NCBI GenBank assembly: GCA_006538405.1
Contig: BJKQ01000008.1
Location: 744,001 to 808,000 of the forward strand
DNA from: Hansfordia pulvinata
Taxonomy: Eukaryota > Ascomycota > Sordariomycetes > Xylariales
Direction of reading: 5' to 3'
DNA length: 64,000 nucleotides
In this document: positions 24,183-35,480 of the stretch, piece by piece
Position numbering within the stretch: position 1 is the stretch's first letter
How the letters are laid out: the number at the start of each line of letters is the position of its first letter
Position numbers and translations under genes: made by a program
Notes under the pieces: generated by a model
Seen by the model: only the letters and a program-made list of their open reading frames with translations
Told to the model about the DNA's origin: nothing
The model's database searches: none

Positions 24183-24852
24183 TCATTGATCATAATCTTC
24201 CCGGTCGGTGGCAAGGATCCAGGGTACCATAACGAGGATAAGCAGTGCCACGAATCCTTCGAATAACGCCATGCCCGTGAATTTGGCCGTCAACTTTGCG
24301 ATCTGTATCCTCTTCTCGCCTCTGGCCGTCTTGGCCCCCCTCAGCATGACCGCTTTCCTTTCCGCCTCGTCGGGGTACGCCCTGGTGAACTGGCCCCAGA
24401 AGTCCCGGAACCGCCGGTCCGAGTAGAAGAGCTCCCTCACCTCGCTCGCGGCCTCCACCTCGCCCCTGTCTTTCCGCCTCAGCTTCCTGATGAACTTCTT
24501 GTCCGGGTGGGCGACCGCCGCGCCCGTCTTGATCATGGCCCCCAGCTGGACCAGGAACCGCTTCTCCTTCTCCCTGTCGTCGCGGTCGCCCTGTCACTCC
24601 TCGAACGTGTCCTTGAGCGCGCCGGCGTCGTATCTGCACGTCTTGAGGGTGTTCTTGAAGCATCTCGCATATACGCGCAGGTCTCCCTCCTCGCCCTTCC
24701 CGAGGAACCTAGCCTCCAGGCCGCCGCCGCCGCCGCCCTCGGGGGGACGTAAGGACAGGACGGCCCGGGTCCTTCTATAAGCTTCATGCACTCGTCGTAG
24801 CCCCGGGAAGAAGCGACAAGGCCAGGAGCCAGAGGAGCGGGTGCCACTGCAT
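24183..24852 (-). pseudogene. Putative secreted/type I membrane protein with two frameshifts and one stop
   Basis: The reading starts at the ATG at 24852 with a clean signal peptide (MQWHPLLWLLALSLLPG). It shifts frame at the C4 run 24801-24804 (plus strand) into YDECMKLIEGPGPSCPYV, and again at the G6 run 24738-24743 into EGGGGGGLEARFLGKGEEGD. It then meets an in-frame TGA at 24594-24596 before continuing QGDRDDREKEKRFLVQLG to a stop at 24183. With two bases added the length is exactly 224 codons including the final stop. Four cysteines lie in the ectodomain (DEC, PSC, ARC, KTC). A Lys/Arg-rich middle (KKFIRKLRRKDR) and a C-terminal hydrophobic segment (ALFEGFVALLILVMVPWIL) with a short acidic tail follow. 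No family was recognised. It may be a decaying gene, or an intact one with homopolymer errors plus a true nonsense change. Introns cannot explain the shifts because no GT...AG pairs fit. Confidence 0.55.
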
Positions 24853-27128
24853 TTCGCTGCTACACAGGGAAAAGACGTCGGGACTCGGAGCTGGAAACTT
24901 GAGTGATGGAGGAGAATCGAGGGAGGCGGGATATCGAATCTGAGCAGACAGAGAAGATACGTGCGGACAGTTGGACGAGGCTTAGCTGCTGGTTGACAAA
25001 TAGTGTGTGAGCAACGGTGATTCGCGACCCCAATGGCAGCGCGAAGGCTGCTATTCTAATTGTGAAAACTCCCGGAGCGACGACGAAGTTCTGCGCCCGG
25101 TCAGCCGAGTTCCACCTCACCCCAACCCAACGTCGTGTGCGTTGTAAGCAATATAGCCGCATTGAGAAAGAAAAAAAGAAAAAACATCGTGGCGCGGTCG
25201 TTTCTGTAAGTGAGTGCGATCGCTGACGAACGGCTTAGACACCGGCGAGTATGGGACGCATGCGCCTTCCCTCTGCTCGGGGCGAGACTGTCATGAATCC
25301 AACGTAGATCTGTGGCCAACTCCGAGCCACAAAGGGTAGGGGAAGACGTGTCGACAACGGTCATACTACGTCTTTGGTCGAACAGCCGACGGCCTGTACG
25401 CGGGGGATACGATCGCCTTGCTCTCGGTGTCCGTTGGGCCAAGCTTCAAACTTGTGCGGCGCGCCACCAGCTTGCTTGATTGAGGAATAACGGGTTCACA
25501 AACGATCAAGCAGAATACAGATCTTCTTCGATTCCTGCAAGCTTCGAAAGACGCCTCATGTCTACTTCCGGCATTCTTACCGTTCGCGGAGCTGCCGCTC
25601 TGGGAACTCAATACCGAACTACTTTAGTCATTATACCCAATCCTGACAGAAGCCCTTCTCGCCTTCGGCTTTAGAACATGACTATTACCCAAGACGATTC
25701 TCAGGATGACCAGGTGCCTACTTTCTTCAAGACCTGGCATCGGACTTCAGCGGCCTATGGGACGGCGCAGCCAGTTCTCCCCCCAAGAAGACCGCCACTC
25801 CAGTCTGCGTTACGGCTGCCGTGCCAGACGCTGGCAAGCCACTGCAACGAGTCTTGAGCGTCAACATCGTCCGTATCATTGGAGAGACCTCCCTGCGCGG
25901 GCTGCGTCAGTCCCCAGTCACTCCAGCCAAAGCGTCGGTGCCATCAGCGCGGCTCAAGCCGGGCTTGCAGGAAACAGACTCTGTCCTTCGTTGAGCGGCT
26001 CATCGAGAAATGTCAAGGCTCAACCCATCCGGCGGGGCCCCAGCCTTTCAGTCCCTCTACGCGTAGACAATTTCTAATGTCCTGGTGTAGCTTCTGAGAG
26101 AACGCACTGCGTCCCGAATGTTCCAGATAGCATGGCGGCATGTAACATGTGAGGCCGCGGACCTGGTTCAAGTGGACGCAGACGCGCTGCATCGAGAACA
26201 GGGGCGCGACCGCGGCCACCGAAGATCCCGGGCTAAATTTTTCCTTGTCTTCCACCTTCTTTCTTCTGTCTTGTAGTAACATGGAGACGTTCATGAGCAC
26301 GGACACTCGTTGCTCTCACCGCGGGCGTCGAGTATCCAAAAGCGGGAGCGCGCCCCTGGTCTCTCACCACTGACTCTCAGGGACCGCCGGGCGGGCGAGG
26401 CCGGGCCAGGAGATATTGCTCGCGACAGCGTGGCGTCGCGCGGCAAGCGAAGGCCAGCTTCGACACTCCGGAGAAATTGAACAAAGGGGGAAAAAAAAAC
26501 AACCAAACGCACTTCCCTGCCGACCTCGGAAAGACTCGGCACGCCTGGCAGTAGCCTGCGCAACCCGGGGGGGCGTGACATTGGCAGGGAGGAGTGAGCT
26601 GTGTAACTCGTAACTCGTGTGTGCAAAGGAAGAACCTCCTGCCAGGGATCTTGCCAGGCCATGCCTCACTCTCCAGGGTGCCTCTCTCTAAGATACGAAG
26701 CCCGGGTTCTAGAACCTCACGAAGTAAAGAAATAGGTCGTCAGCAAGTTCAGCAAGTTCCGCCCTTGGCGAAGGGGCATTTCGGGGGCCGTGGCCGGGAT
26801 CTCGCCCTGGCATGGCGCCCTGGCGCCCAGGGCTTGGGACGAGCCTCCGGGACGGACCCCCGCTTGGCGATCCAAGGGTGTCGCGAATTGGGGTTCTCCT
26901 TCAGGTAGGCGCGGACAGGATCGAATGGCGAGTCGAGCGCCTTGGCTTTCGGGCGCTCTCGGGAATATAATTATTGGCCCTTGGGTTTGGGCATGGACAA
27001 GGAGGCGAGATTGCACAAAGTATGCCCAGGCGGCTTCTCGGACCGGCCTGGGAGGTTTAGGCACAGCGCTGTCTTCTCGTTCAATGAATACAACCTCGCT
27101 TATTTCCTGAGCGCCCCGGACGTGGAGC
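24853..27128. other. Intergenic region, no gene supported
   Basis: The region is mid-GC with short mutually overlapping ORFs only. The first 100-200 bases are the promoter side of the 24.2-kb gene. No repeat family, RNA gene or conserved motif was recognised. Confidence 0.5.
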
Positions 27129-27671
27129 TCATGTAAGCATATCACGGTATAATTCATCTGCTTGGCGAGAGTGTTTGTCAATACGTATCAGACGATCTCT
27201 GTCAGTGGTTTCCTCGTGCGGGTCGGATGAATGTAGATGATGGTTACTGTAAGGCATCAGAGGGTTGCTGCGGGCTCGTCTCGGTGCTGAAACCGACACA
27301 GGCTCATCAATCATGGCCTCTTGTGTTGTGTTGCGTCCAATTGCCATGCCGGCTGGCGAGAGTTTGGTCGCCTGCGCGGCGGATGACGGACTGAGCTGTT
27401 GGGCGAAATATTGATTGATGAGGGTCGAAGCCAGGAGATCATCCTCTGATTGGCGCGTCAAGTGGCTCCAGTCGTCGGACTGAGCAATGAAGCTGTCGGA
27501 CTGGACAATGAACGCACGCCACTGCGATGTGTGAAGAGTTACGTTGGAACTGGATAAACCAGACCGGCCTCTTTTCACTTTGGTATGTAGTTGCCAAAGC
27601 GATGGGTCGATCCATTGATGTGTAGAGATAGTGGCCTGAATGCCCGAGCTGCTGGAGAGTCGCCGCTGCAC
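27129..27671 (-). CDS. Doubtful hypothetical ORF
   Basis: An uninterrupted frame of about 180 codons runs on the minus strand to a stop at 27129. Its composition is protein-like and not repeat-driven: hydrophilic, Ser/Gln/Asp-rich, ending in a charged segment (DRDRLIRIDKHSRQADELYRD). There is no ATG at its 5' end; the frame opens after an in-frame TAG that is itself part of a possible splice acceptor (CTATAG). It could therefore be the last exon of a multi-exon gene whose other exons lie at 27.7-28.2 kb, where a GTATGT donor occurs in another minus-strand frame. No domain or family was recognised. It may equally be chance. Confidence 0.25.
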   Translation of the reverse strand: MQRRLSSSSGIQATISTHQWIDPSLWQLHTKVKRGRSGLSSSNVTLHTSQWRAFIVQSDSFIAQSDDWSHLTRQSEDDLLASTLINQYFAQQLSPSSAAQATKLSPAGMAIGRNTTQEAMIDEPVSVSAPRRARSNPLMPYSNHHLHSSDPHEETTDRDRLIRIDKHSRQADELYRDMLT

Positions 27672-30561
27672 AGATGTTGTGAGGTGTAGCTCCTATAGCT
27701 ATTGGACAGGCGAAAGCATATCCATTCATGTAAGGCGATATATCTGGTAACCATGTCATCATATAGACGGCCTTGGAAAACGGTGCAAGTTAGGGGTGGT
27801 CTCCCAGAGCGAGACAGACTGCCAGTTTGATGGGCTGGTCTGACCGAAGCAGTTTCATTGGGAGGTCGTCCGAGAGCACTGACGCTGAGTGGAATTCATC
27901 CTGATCATCATCAACTTATCGAGAGACACAGTATCCCCGAGGCCTGTGTGGCGAAAAGGAGACTCGTTGGTCTCTGTCGAGTGAAGTTGAGGGTGTGCAT
28001 ACGACCACGGCTTATAGGAGGCTCTCACATACCTAGGCATACCGGCAAGTTCAGACTTTTGTCTTGTCTGTCTGTCACAGAAGAGCTGTCTCATGTTCAT
28101 ACTCACGCAATGGGCCTGTCCGTTAGGAAGGGGTCTGGCCGGGTACACCGTCGGCCGCTCAAGATCCCGCACCGCTCTGGCAGCTCCTGGTTGACCAGAG
28201 CAGATGAGAAGCTCGAAAAAAGGATGATATGTGGCTCTTCGAAGGTCGGCGAGTGAGGAAATGCCAACTCGTCTGCGTCTGCCGATCTGCCCTGCGATGC
28301 AGTCGACCTATGGTGAGGGAAGTGGACTTAGACATGCAGCATAGCCCCGGTGAGGCACAAACCTACGCCGAGATGAGACCAGCGGTGGCCTACCAGCTGT
28401 TGCCCTCGACGTCAAGACGCGCGGTGACTTGGCCGCGTCACCCGCATCAGCTTCGAGAGACAGCGAGTCCGAGGATGGTCGAACTATCGGGAACGAAGCA
28501 TGCTGCACGGCGATCAGCTTGCGCGGTGAGATCGTATCCACGCGCACATACTCGTAGTCTCCCTTGCCCGGAGCACGCTCCGGCTGGCAGGACGCGTCAT
28601 TTGGCTGTCTAATTCCCTCCAGCGATCCTTCCTATCATGGCAAATGCGAGGGGCGCATTGGACCCTGCTGTGATCGAGCGGATGCCGCCGCCGCCAACGG
28701 GCTAAGCTGGTTTCAATATACCTTGACATCTGAGTGCTGGATGGTGGCGCTTCAGCTTCTTGGTTGCAGGCGCCTGCGGCGCATGAGGGTCTATCTGGGG
28801 CTGGTGTACGAGTACGCGTAAGCGTGCTGTGCTGCTTGCCACGGGCGACTGGCTCTTATCATGTTGTGAAAGCTGGGGCTCTCGTGTTACTGCCTCAACC
28901 CGGCTTGAGAACGCCTTATTCTGATCAATGTCGAGACTGCTGGCTCATGACTTTGTTAATGTGGCGGCGGCAGATTCCACGACTTGGGCTGCAGTCTCCC
29001 AGGCTGATTTTCAGAGCAGCCTCGTGTGGGATATGCGATGCTGCGACGATCGCTACTCGTACCCGTGGAGCCGAGCAGTGCAAGGCCAGTTGTAGCAACT
29101 GGGAATCAGACTTGTGATCTTCTTCTGGACAGCCAGTGGCCGCCGGACCGGCCCGCGGGCCCTGGCTATACATCATGCGACGGCGATTATTTTTCCGTGG
29201 GCCCCTCGGCGGGGTCGGACAAGCCCCAGGGTGTTCTCATAGCAGCCGATGCCTACCGGAGGACGCGGGCCGCCAGCCTGTCAGCCGCTGGACGATACCA
29301 CCCACAAGCAGCGCCTCTTTCGTACCAACTGCAGTAGTTTCTCCTCCTTGACGGCGTGATTTAAGCAAGGGCGCGGAGAGCGGAAGCAGGGAGGTGAGGA
29401 GCAGCAGGAGGAGGAGGACGCCGGCAGCCGGCTGGCCAGCCACATATCCGGCGCGGGGCGGACGGGCAGACGTCGTTGCGCCGTGGAGGCGGCACCCAGC
29501 AGGCACACGTTCCAATTCGGAGGACCCGGGCCGCATGTCGGGAGCGACCCTGCAGATCCCCAAGCAGGGTGACGTCGCCGGGCCTGCGCCCATCTCCACC
29601 CGGGATGCGGGAGTTGCCCGTCCTGTCAGGGTCGTGCAGGGGGGCATTGATGCTGGCGGCACAGGGGTTTGGACGAGGCGGCGCCGGCGTGCGCCACGCG
29701 GGAAAGCGATGATTTCCCGCTCGATCTCTGGGAGGCGGCTCTGCGATGGGCATCGGAGAATTGTGCCCAGATCTTGCGTGAACTGCCATGTCGCGATGTC
29801 GATTTCCAAGACGCGACCCCAGCCACGCAGGGCAAGGGTCCCCCCCCTCTGCCCACCGTGCCGGGGCTGCAGGGCCTGCATCTTACATGATGCGTCGATA
29901 GTGGGCAGACCATCTCGCATTGTTCTTGTCGGTTCCTTGAGCACTGTGTCGAAAAGTCGGCAGGCCGGTTGACCTGTCACCCGCCGTGTCAGACCGGAAA
30001 TGTGGCGGGCCTATTCGGAGATCAGGGGTCCGGGAGGCGACGATTGGTGAAGGTGGGAGAAAGGTGAGGCTTTCCCGCCTGCGACACTGTGACTCTGTGA
30101 CTCTTTGACTCTTTGACTTTGTGTGCCCCACCGCGCCAGAGCCAACACCGATGCAATGAGAAGGCAGGAGCAGCCCGGGCCGGGACATAGATAGTCCTGA
30201 GGGGCTCCGGCGGCCCGGAGACGCTGCCGACCCGTTCCGGCCTCCGCCTGTCTTCGGTGGACAGGACGCTGCCCAGGTACCTACGTACCGTATCTACGAG
30301 TAGGTACGAGGACGAACTCGTACACGTCACCGGTGGTTTCAGCAACGAAATCTCGCACCGGTCGAATCTCACCTTTTGTCAGCAGAGCCCGGCTTGACTC
30401 CATTGGACGCGTGCCACCTGCTACTGCTGCTGCTACTGCCGCCCTCGCGCCCCGTGATAGACGAACACAGACACACACACACACACACACACAAGACCAT
30501 CGTTGGACTCGCGACCCTTCCGACGACCTTGCCGAGCAGCAACCGTCAATCCCCTCCCAAC
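27672..30561. other. Intergenic region, possible exons only
   Basis: The stretch contains three TACTCGTA-type motifs (28549, 28807, 29054) and a fourth at 30295. It holds several overlapping GC-rich ORFs on both strands at 29.2-30.0 kb with no recognisable domain. An AC microsatellite at 30471-30493 lies in the likely 5' leader of the BolA gene. Confidence 0.45.
30471..30493. repeat. (AC)n microsatellite
   Basis: About eleven AC units located about 70 bases upstream of the BolA start codon, so probably within its promoter or 5' leader. Confidence 0.95.
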
Positions 30562-31059
30562 ATGTCGCGAACCATCTGCCTCTCGTGTCGCCGTTTCGCC
30601 ACCGCGGCGACACGGCAGGCGGCGGCGCCTCTCGCCCAGCGCACAATCGCATCCACCACCTCGGCCCGTCGCATTCAAACCCTGGCCTCGCAGCCGTTCT
30701 CCCCCAGTCCGAGCCTCGTCCAGCGATCACCCTTTTCCTCAACTGCCGCCAAGAGCACCGACGCCCCAGCCGCCGAGACCGCGGCGGCGGCGGCGTCGCC
30801 GCCGCCCGTCGAGAAGCCCGACTACCTCAACGACGCCGAGTCGGCCATCTGGGACATGCTCGCGGCCGAGTTCGCGCCCACCGAGCTTTCCGTCCAGGAC
30901 ATCTCGGGCGGCTGCGGCTCCATGTACGGCATCCAGATCGCGTCGGACAAGTTCCGCGGCACCAACATGCTCAAGCAGCAGCGCATGGTCAACGCCGTCC
31001 TCGGCGACCAGATGAAGTCCTGGCACGGCGTGCAGCTGCGCACGCGGGTCCCCTCATAA
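30562..31059 (+). CDS. Mitochondrial BolA-like protein (Bol3/Aim1 type)
   Basis: An intronless gene of 165 codons. The start at 30562 (context CCCAACATGTCG) gives a long Arg/Ser/Ala/Thr-rich, acid-poor N terminus (MSRTICLSCRRFATAATRQA), a classic mitochondrial presequence of about 60 residues. The BolA domain occupies about residues 90-163. LNDAESAIWDMLAAEFAP is followed by VQDISGGCGSMYGIQIAS with Cys-118 in the metal-binding loop, then FRGTNMLKQQRMVNAVLGDQ and the invariant His-155 in SWHGVQLRT. The SGGCG loop and presequence fit Bol3, which works with Nfu1 and monothiol glutaredoxin in late transfer of 4Fe-4S clusters to lipoyl synthase and respiratory proteins. A bacterial or cytosolic BolA2-type role is less likely given the presequence. 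The gene is intact. An overlapping longer plus-strand ORF (30333-31649) in another frame is a shadow. Confidence 0.9.
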   Translation: MSRTICLSCRRFATAATRQAAAPLAQRTIASTTSARRIQTLASQPFSPSPSLVQRSPFSSTAAKSTDAPAAETAAAAASPPPVEKPDYLNDAESAIWDMLAAEFAPTELSVQDISGGCGSMYGIQIASDKFRGTNMLKQQRMVNAVLGDQMKSWHGVQLRTRVPS

Positions 31060-31428
31060 GACGAGCGCCCTCCTTCGCGCTCTCTCTCGCTCTCTTTGCG
31101 GCCGGCGAACCCGCGGCCCTAGCTCTTGACGCGATCGCCCGCGGGCCACATTGCCGTCTGTGTCTGCGGGCGCCATCCCATCCTGTTCGAGGCGGCCCCT
31201 TGAGTCGACACCACAACCGGCACCCGTTTCCCGACGACTCCGCGTCATGTATATGCCAACCACCGGACAGGCGACGCGCAGCAACCCGCCCTCGCTCTCC
31301 CCGCCCGCCGAGCCAGCCTGGGTCGCGCACACTGCCCATTCTGCAACACCATTCCGGGCCCTTGTCCCAATCCGAGGCGATGCTATCTCGTTTGGTCCTA
31401 GGCCCGGGTCTTGGATGGGTCCCTCGAT

Positions 31429-31451
31429 CCCCCCCCCCCCCCCCCCCCCCC
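31429..31451. repeat. Poly-C tract (23)
   Basis: The longest C homopolymer of the window, about 370 bases downstream of the BolA stop codon. Confidence 0.95.
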
Positions 31452-31908
31452 TCTCTCCCGTGTCGAGCAATTGGCTGCTGGCACATCGCAAGACACCCCA
31501 TGTCGGATGGGCCTGTGCCTCACGGAACTGTGGATGAACCCGCAGTGGCGCGCAGCTGGGGGAGGCGAGGCCAAGAGCCACCCACATCTGTAATCTACCA
31601 CTTCTCAAAACACACAACCCCGCCTTGGAAAACAAAAAGAAGCGGCTGAGTGGCAGCGCGGACGGTCTTCCTGCCCGCCCTAGGTTGCTAGCTCGCATGC
31701 GGGTCTGTTCCCATTGGGTACAGCGTCGGCATTGTATATCAAGGTAGAGAAAAAAGTATCAAGATAATCTGGGGCCTGTACGTATATATCTCTTTGAGTC
31801 TTGTGTATGAATATTTATGGGTTCTAGGCCCCTGGCCGTGCGTCTCATTGGCGTGGCCTCCTCGCAAACCCTCTCTTCACGTACACATGTTACATCAGCC
31901 ATCCCCAA

Positions 31909-32116
31909 GGGGGGGGGGGGGGGGGGGAGCCCGTTATCATCGTGTGCCCTGCTGGCCCCGAAACTCTCTCTGGCGTTGCAACGAGTGAGCGGGATGGGGG
32001 GCGTATCTGCAAACACGGCCTGGCACATGTTGCGGCCCGTCCGAATAATATCACGACGGTCTCGCCGACCCCGGCCCCTCTCTGATCAGTGCGATCGCTC
32101 CGGGGGGGGGGGGGGG
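31909..32116. repeat. Two poly-G tracts (19 and 15)
   Basis: G runs at 31909-31927 and 32102-32116 lie 175 bases apart on the same strand. Each is long enough to form G-quadruplex-like structures. Confidence 0.95.
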
Positions 32117-33713
32117 CGGACCACGCGGTTCCAGTCGGGGAACCGCCGCCAATGCAATCGCCAGCCCAAAGAGGGCCAAAACGCAGTCCGTAGTGCCCGC
32201 GGCGCCCCAGTTGAGACTCCCGCTTTGATGCGGTTGCATCCGGGGAGGAAGCGAGGCGGGAAGGGGCCTTTTCCCACCCTGGCCTGACCTTTCCCACCCT
32301 GACCTGACAGCCGGTGGGACGCCTCCGTGTGCCCCCTGCCTGCCCCAGTCGACGCATACGAGTCCACACTTGCCAGGGTTCTTGGTCGGGTTGGGAACCG
32401 TGTGTTGACGAGTCGAGGTAGGTAAGTTGGCCGCAGCAGCCCTAGATGGATCACTAGATGAACCATCGCGAACCGGCGGGTTCCTTCTCTCGTCTCCAGG
32501 AAGCTGAGTGCCTCCCCGGCCCTTGCCGGGGCCCCCTGACACTCGAGATGGCGCTGCCTCACCCGCCGCCTGTCGATGCCGACTGTTGGCTACGGTGAGG
32601 AGCCAGGCAGCCACGGCTCCTGCATCTCCTCCCCGAGAGACCGCCGTCTCCTTCTCTTCCGCCTCCTTCTCTCGACTCGCCTCGCCTCGACACTGGAGCT
32701 ACGTAGCCACCTTGCCGAGCCCATGTAGGCTCCTGGCGCTCCCGAGTTGCTCATACTCGTAGGTGGGTATGTATACATGATGCACGTTACCTGTGCGTGA
32801 TGGGGGGGTTGTCAGCCACGTCTCCCAAGCCACTCAGATCTACCTGGAGGTCCTCTGCTCGCGGCGTGAGCCCGCGGCCCCGCGGGAACGGCGATACTCG
32901 ACCAGAAGAAAAAAGCAGAGCGCTCATTGGCCGCCATGGGATGAGGCCCCAGCCTTTATGACACAATGCCGCACAAGTACTCGGCTCTAGGCTGTACGGA
33001 GTGGCCAAGGGAAGAGGGAGGGGGCCAACGCCCGGAGGCGCCTCTCTGGGAATGACATCAGTCCTTGGACCGCGGGGCCGGCGGAGGGGGGGAGAGGAGA
33101 CGACGGTCGTTTCCTGGGAAGCAGAACCATCCAGCCAGCCAGCAGAGGACGAGTATTTGGCACGGTGTGCTGTGCGGCGGCCGATCTTCGCCCTCTTGCA
33201 GGAGCCTAGGAGCTGGATCGAGTCTGCTGGGTCGACTCGTGCGAGTACTCGTAGAGGACGACGCGGCTTGCAGCCAGCGACGGATCCTTGGTGCGTCTCT
33301 CTGTTACTCTCTTTCTTTCTCTCTGTTTTCGTCTACTTCCTTTTCGGGTTCCCGTCCCTCCGCGGTAGACCCAACAGTCCCGCCCTGCTGGAAGGCCAAT
33401 CCGCGTCACTGGAGACACGTTCCGACAGCCTGGGAGCCTCTCGAAGATTCTCACCCTATCCGCCGTCACCTCTCCTTGAACGACGCCCCCCCCCCCCTGC
33501 AAGCTTCGAGAGGATTGACGCCAGGACCGGGTTCTTTGGCCAAGGCGTGGCCCACCTGATGCATCACATCTCTGATTACTGAACATCCATCCATCCAGCA
33601 GCGGTAGAGCGAGATTCTGGATATTGGCGGTCCTCGAAGGGAAACGGGCAACGCGGCCAACCTGCGTTGCGCTTTCGGGAGGCCTACCAACCTATGAGTT
33701 GTGTTGTCCCGTG

Positions 33714-33738
33714 GGGAGAGAGAGAGAGAGAGAGAGAG
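33714..33738. repeat. (GA)n microsatellite
   Basis: About twelve GA units, intergenic. Confidence 0.95.
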
Positions 33739-34719
33739 GGAGGGGTCACGGCACCAAAGGTCGTTAGGGTAGAGCTATTTGCATGAGGGCCCACAGGCGA
33801 GACCCTTCCGGCATGTATGTAGGTCTCGTGCCGAGCGGGTGTCGAGAGAAGGGCAACCAAGGGGAAGGAAAAAGCAAGCCTGCGCCGGCTGGACATCGAA
33901 ACGGCCGCGGCCCTCTCTGGCGGGACAGGGCCAAGTCCCAACCAACGAGCCAGCAACTGGCAGGCAGTAGTGATTACCCTCCCGTACGAGTACTGCTATG
34001 AGTTCTCGTACAACCCGTGCGCCGTAAGCAGGCAGAGAGGCGGGCAGACAGGCGGGCAGGTCAGGGCAGGGCAACCCCGAGCGCAAACCCGCCCCGCGGT
34101 TGATGAGGCTCCCCAGCCTGCCCGTCGTTCTGATATAATAACTTCGTCTGCCCGTCACGCGTTTCGCTCTTCCCCCCCCGGCGGCCCTTCTCGTTCCCCA
34201 TCCCTCAACAGACACCGCCATGCTGCTTCCACTCGACGCCACCGAGTAAAGGGTTGTGTGCTTTGCGCCTTTCGACATTGTGTCGCCGTGTTTTTTAGAA
34301 CGCCGGCTTCTTGTCTTCGCCCCCCCCCTCCAGAACATCCATATGTGTTAACCTGTTTTTGTCTTGCTCGAAAGAAAACAGCTATTAGGCTGTCACTTTT
34401 CCAGAGAGAGAAAGAGAGAGATAGAGAGAGAGAAACGAGAAAGAAACACTCTTGCCGTGTCATTGTTTTCTTGTCCTCCTCTTCCCCCTTCCTCCCCGAG
34501 AAACGTCGTCAACGGAACCCGCGCGCGCGCGCACCCGAACGAGAAGTTCCCACCCCCCTCGGCACGGTCTGACAACAGTACACGAGAAGATATCAGACCT
34601 GGCAATAAGAGACACGACGCTTCTCGCCCCCCTCATCAGGCGACGACGATCCAAAGGGAAAAAAAAAAAGACCTAAATCCCCCTTCCCCCACAACCCTCC
34701 CAAAGCAAAGACGGGAGAA

Positions 34720-35480
34720 ATGGCCGCCTCCAGCAAGCCCACAATCAGCATCAAGGTGGAGCCGCCGCCGGCCGTCCAGACGGGCGTCGAGCTGTACCCG
34801 CCGCTGGTGGTGGCGGCGCCGTCGGGGACCACGACATTGCCTTTGTGCAGATCACCCTGGTCGACCTGGCGGCGGGCACCATTGTCGACTCGTACGTGGC
34901 GGGCGGCCTGTCGGACAGCATGAAGCCCCTGGACGACAACAACAATAACAACAGCAACAACGGCAGCAGCAGCGACAAGGCTGCTTCCTCTTCTTCTTCT
35001 TCTTCGTCTTCCTCTTCCGGCGGGGAGGTAGTGGTGGTGGTGGTGGTGGTGGTGGTGGTGGTGGAGGAGGATTCGACTACGCCGCGTTCCCCGGCCTCAG
35101 CGTCCTCGCCCCGGGGACGTACGTCATCCGCGCGTTCGAGGTCGGCATCCACGAGACCGCCGACGGGTTCGAGGTGGCCGAGATGGGCTCGTGGGTCGAC
35201 AGCCGCGCGATCCGGGTGTCGGACACCCCCGTCTCGACCGACTTGCCGGGTGCGTATCTTCCCCTTCCCTCCGCCCCCCCCCCCCCCCCTTTTCTCATCG
35301 TCCCCTGCCCTTTCTCTCTCTCTCTCTCTCTCTTTTTCTCTCTCGGTACAGGACTGTACAAAGAAAAAAAAAAAGAAAAAAAAGACCGCTAACCAGTGTT
35401 GCCTAAAAAAACCCGCAGCCTCGCGTGAGCGCTCCCTTCTGCGGCGGTTGCGGCAGTCCGGGGGTTACAACATCCCTTAG
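34720..35480 (+). CDS. Velvet-like small protein, two frameshifts
   Basis: Exons 34720-35249 and 35419-35480 surround a 169-nt intron (GTGCGT donor, CCCGCAG acceptor) that contains a 15-base C run and a CT tract. With two bases added the protein is 197 residues. It opens KPTISIKVEPPPAVQTG and VELYPPLVV, changes frame at G4 34824-34827, and continues DHDIAFVQITLVD and VAGGLSDSMKPL. A Ser/Asn/Gly linker follows. After a second shift at G4 35022-35025 come FDYAAFPGLSVLAPGTYVIR and RAIRVSDTPVSTDLPASRER, ending LLRRLRQSGGYNIP. The order of strands, the low-complexity insert and the tail resemble short fungal velvet-domain proteins, a fold used by VosA/VelB/VeA regulators of development and secondary metabolism. 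No DNA-binding or nuclear-localisation evidence is visible, so the regulatory role is inference. The second shift falls where a (TGG)n tract at about 35030-35066 encodes Gly repeats in the restored frame. Confidence 0.55.
35030..35066 (+). repeat. (TGG)n coding trinucleotide repeat
   Basis: About eleven TGG units inside the velvet-like gene. They read GGT (Gly) in the frame that continues into the conserved second half, and GTG (Val) in the frame before the lesion. Confidence 0.9.

Larger units (their letters stand above)
31060..34719. other. Intergenic region with several poly-G/C tracts
   Basis: Runs of C at 31429-31451 (23) and 33486-33497 (12) and of G at 31909-31927 (19) and 32102-32116 (15) occur here. 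So do a GA tract at 33714-33738 and TACTCGTA-type motifs at 32754, 33246 and 33985. A purine-rich segment at 34,400-34,690 is probably the leader of the velvet-like gene. No coding sequence is supported; ORFs here are proline/arginine-rich readings of GC-rich repeats. Confidence 0.55.

Noticed and set aside
29237..29980. 247-codon minus-strand ORF and several overlapping frames on both strands
   Set aside because: All frames are open because of high GC; none shows conserved motifs.
30333..31649. 438-codon plus-strand ORF over the BolA gene
   Set aside because: A different frame from BolA, Arg/Pro-rich, and it reads through a poly-C tract. It is a GC-rich shadow.
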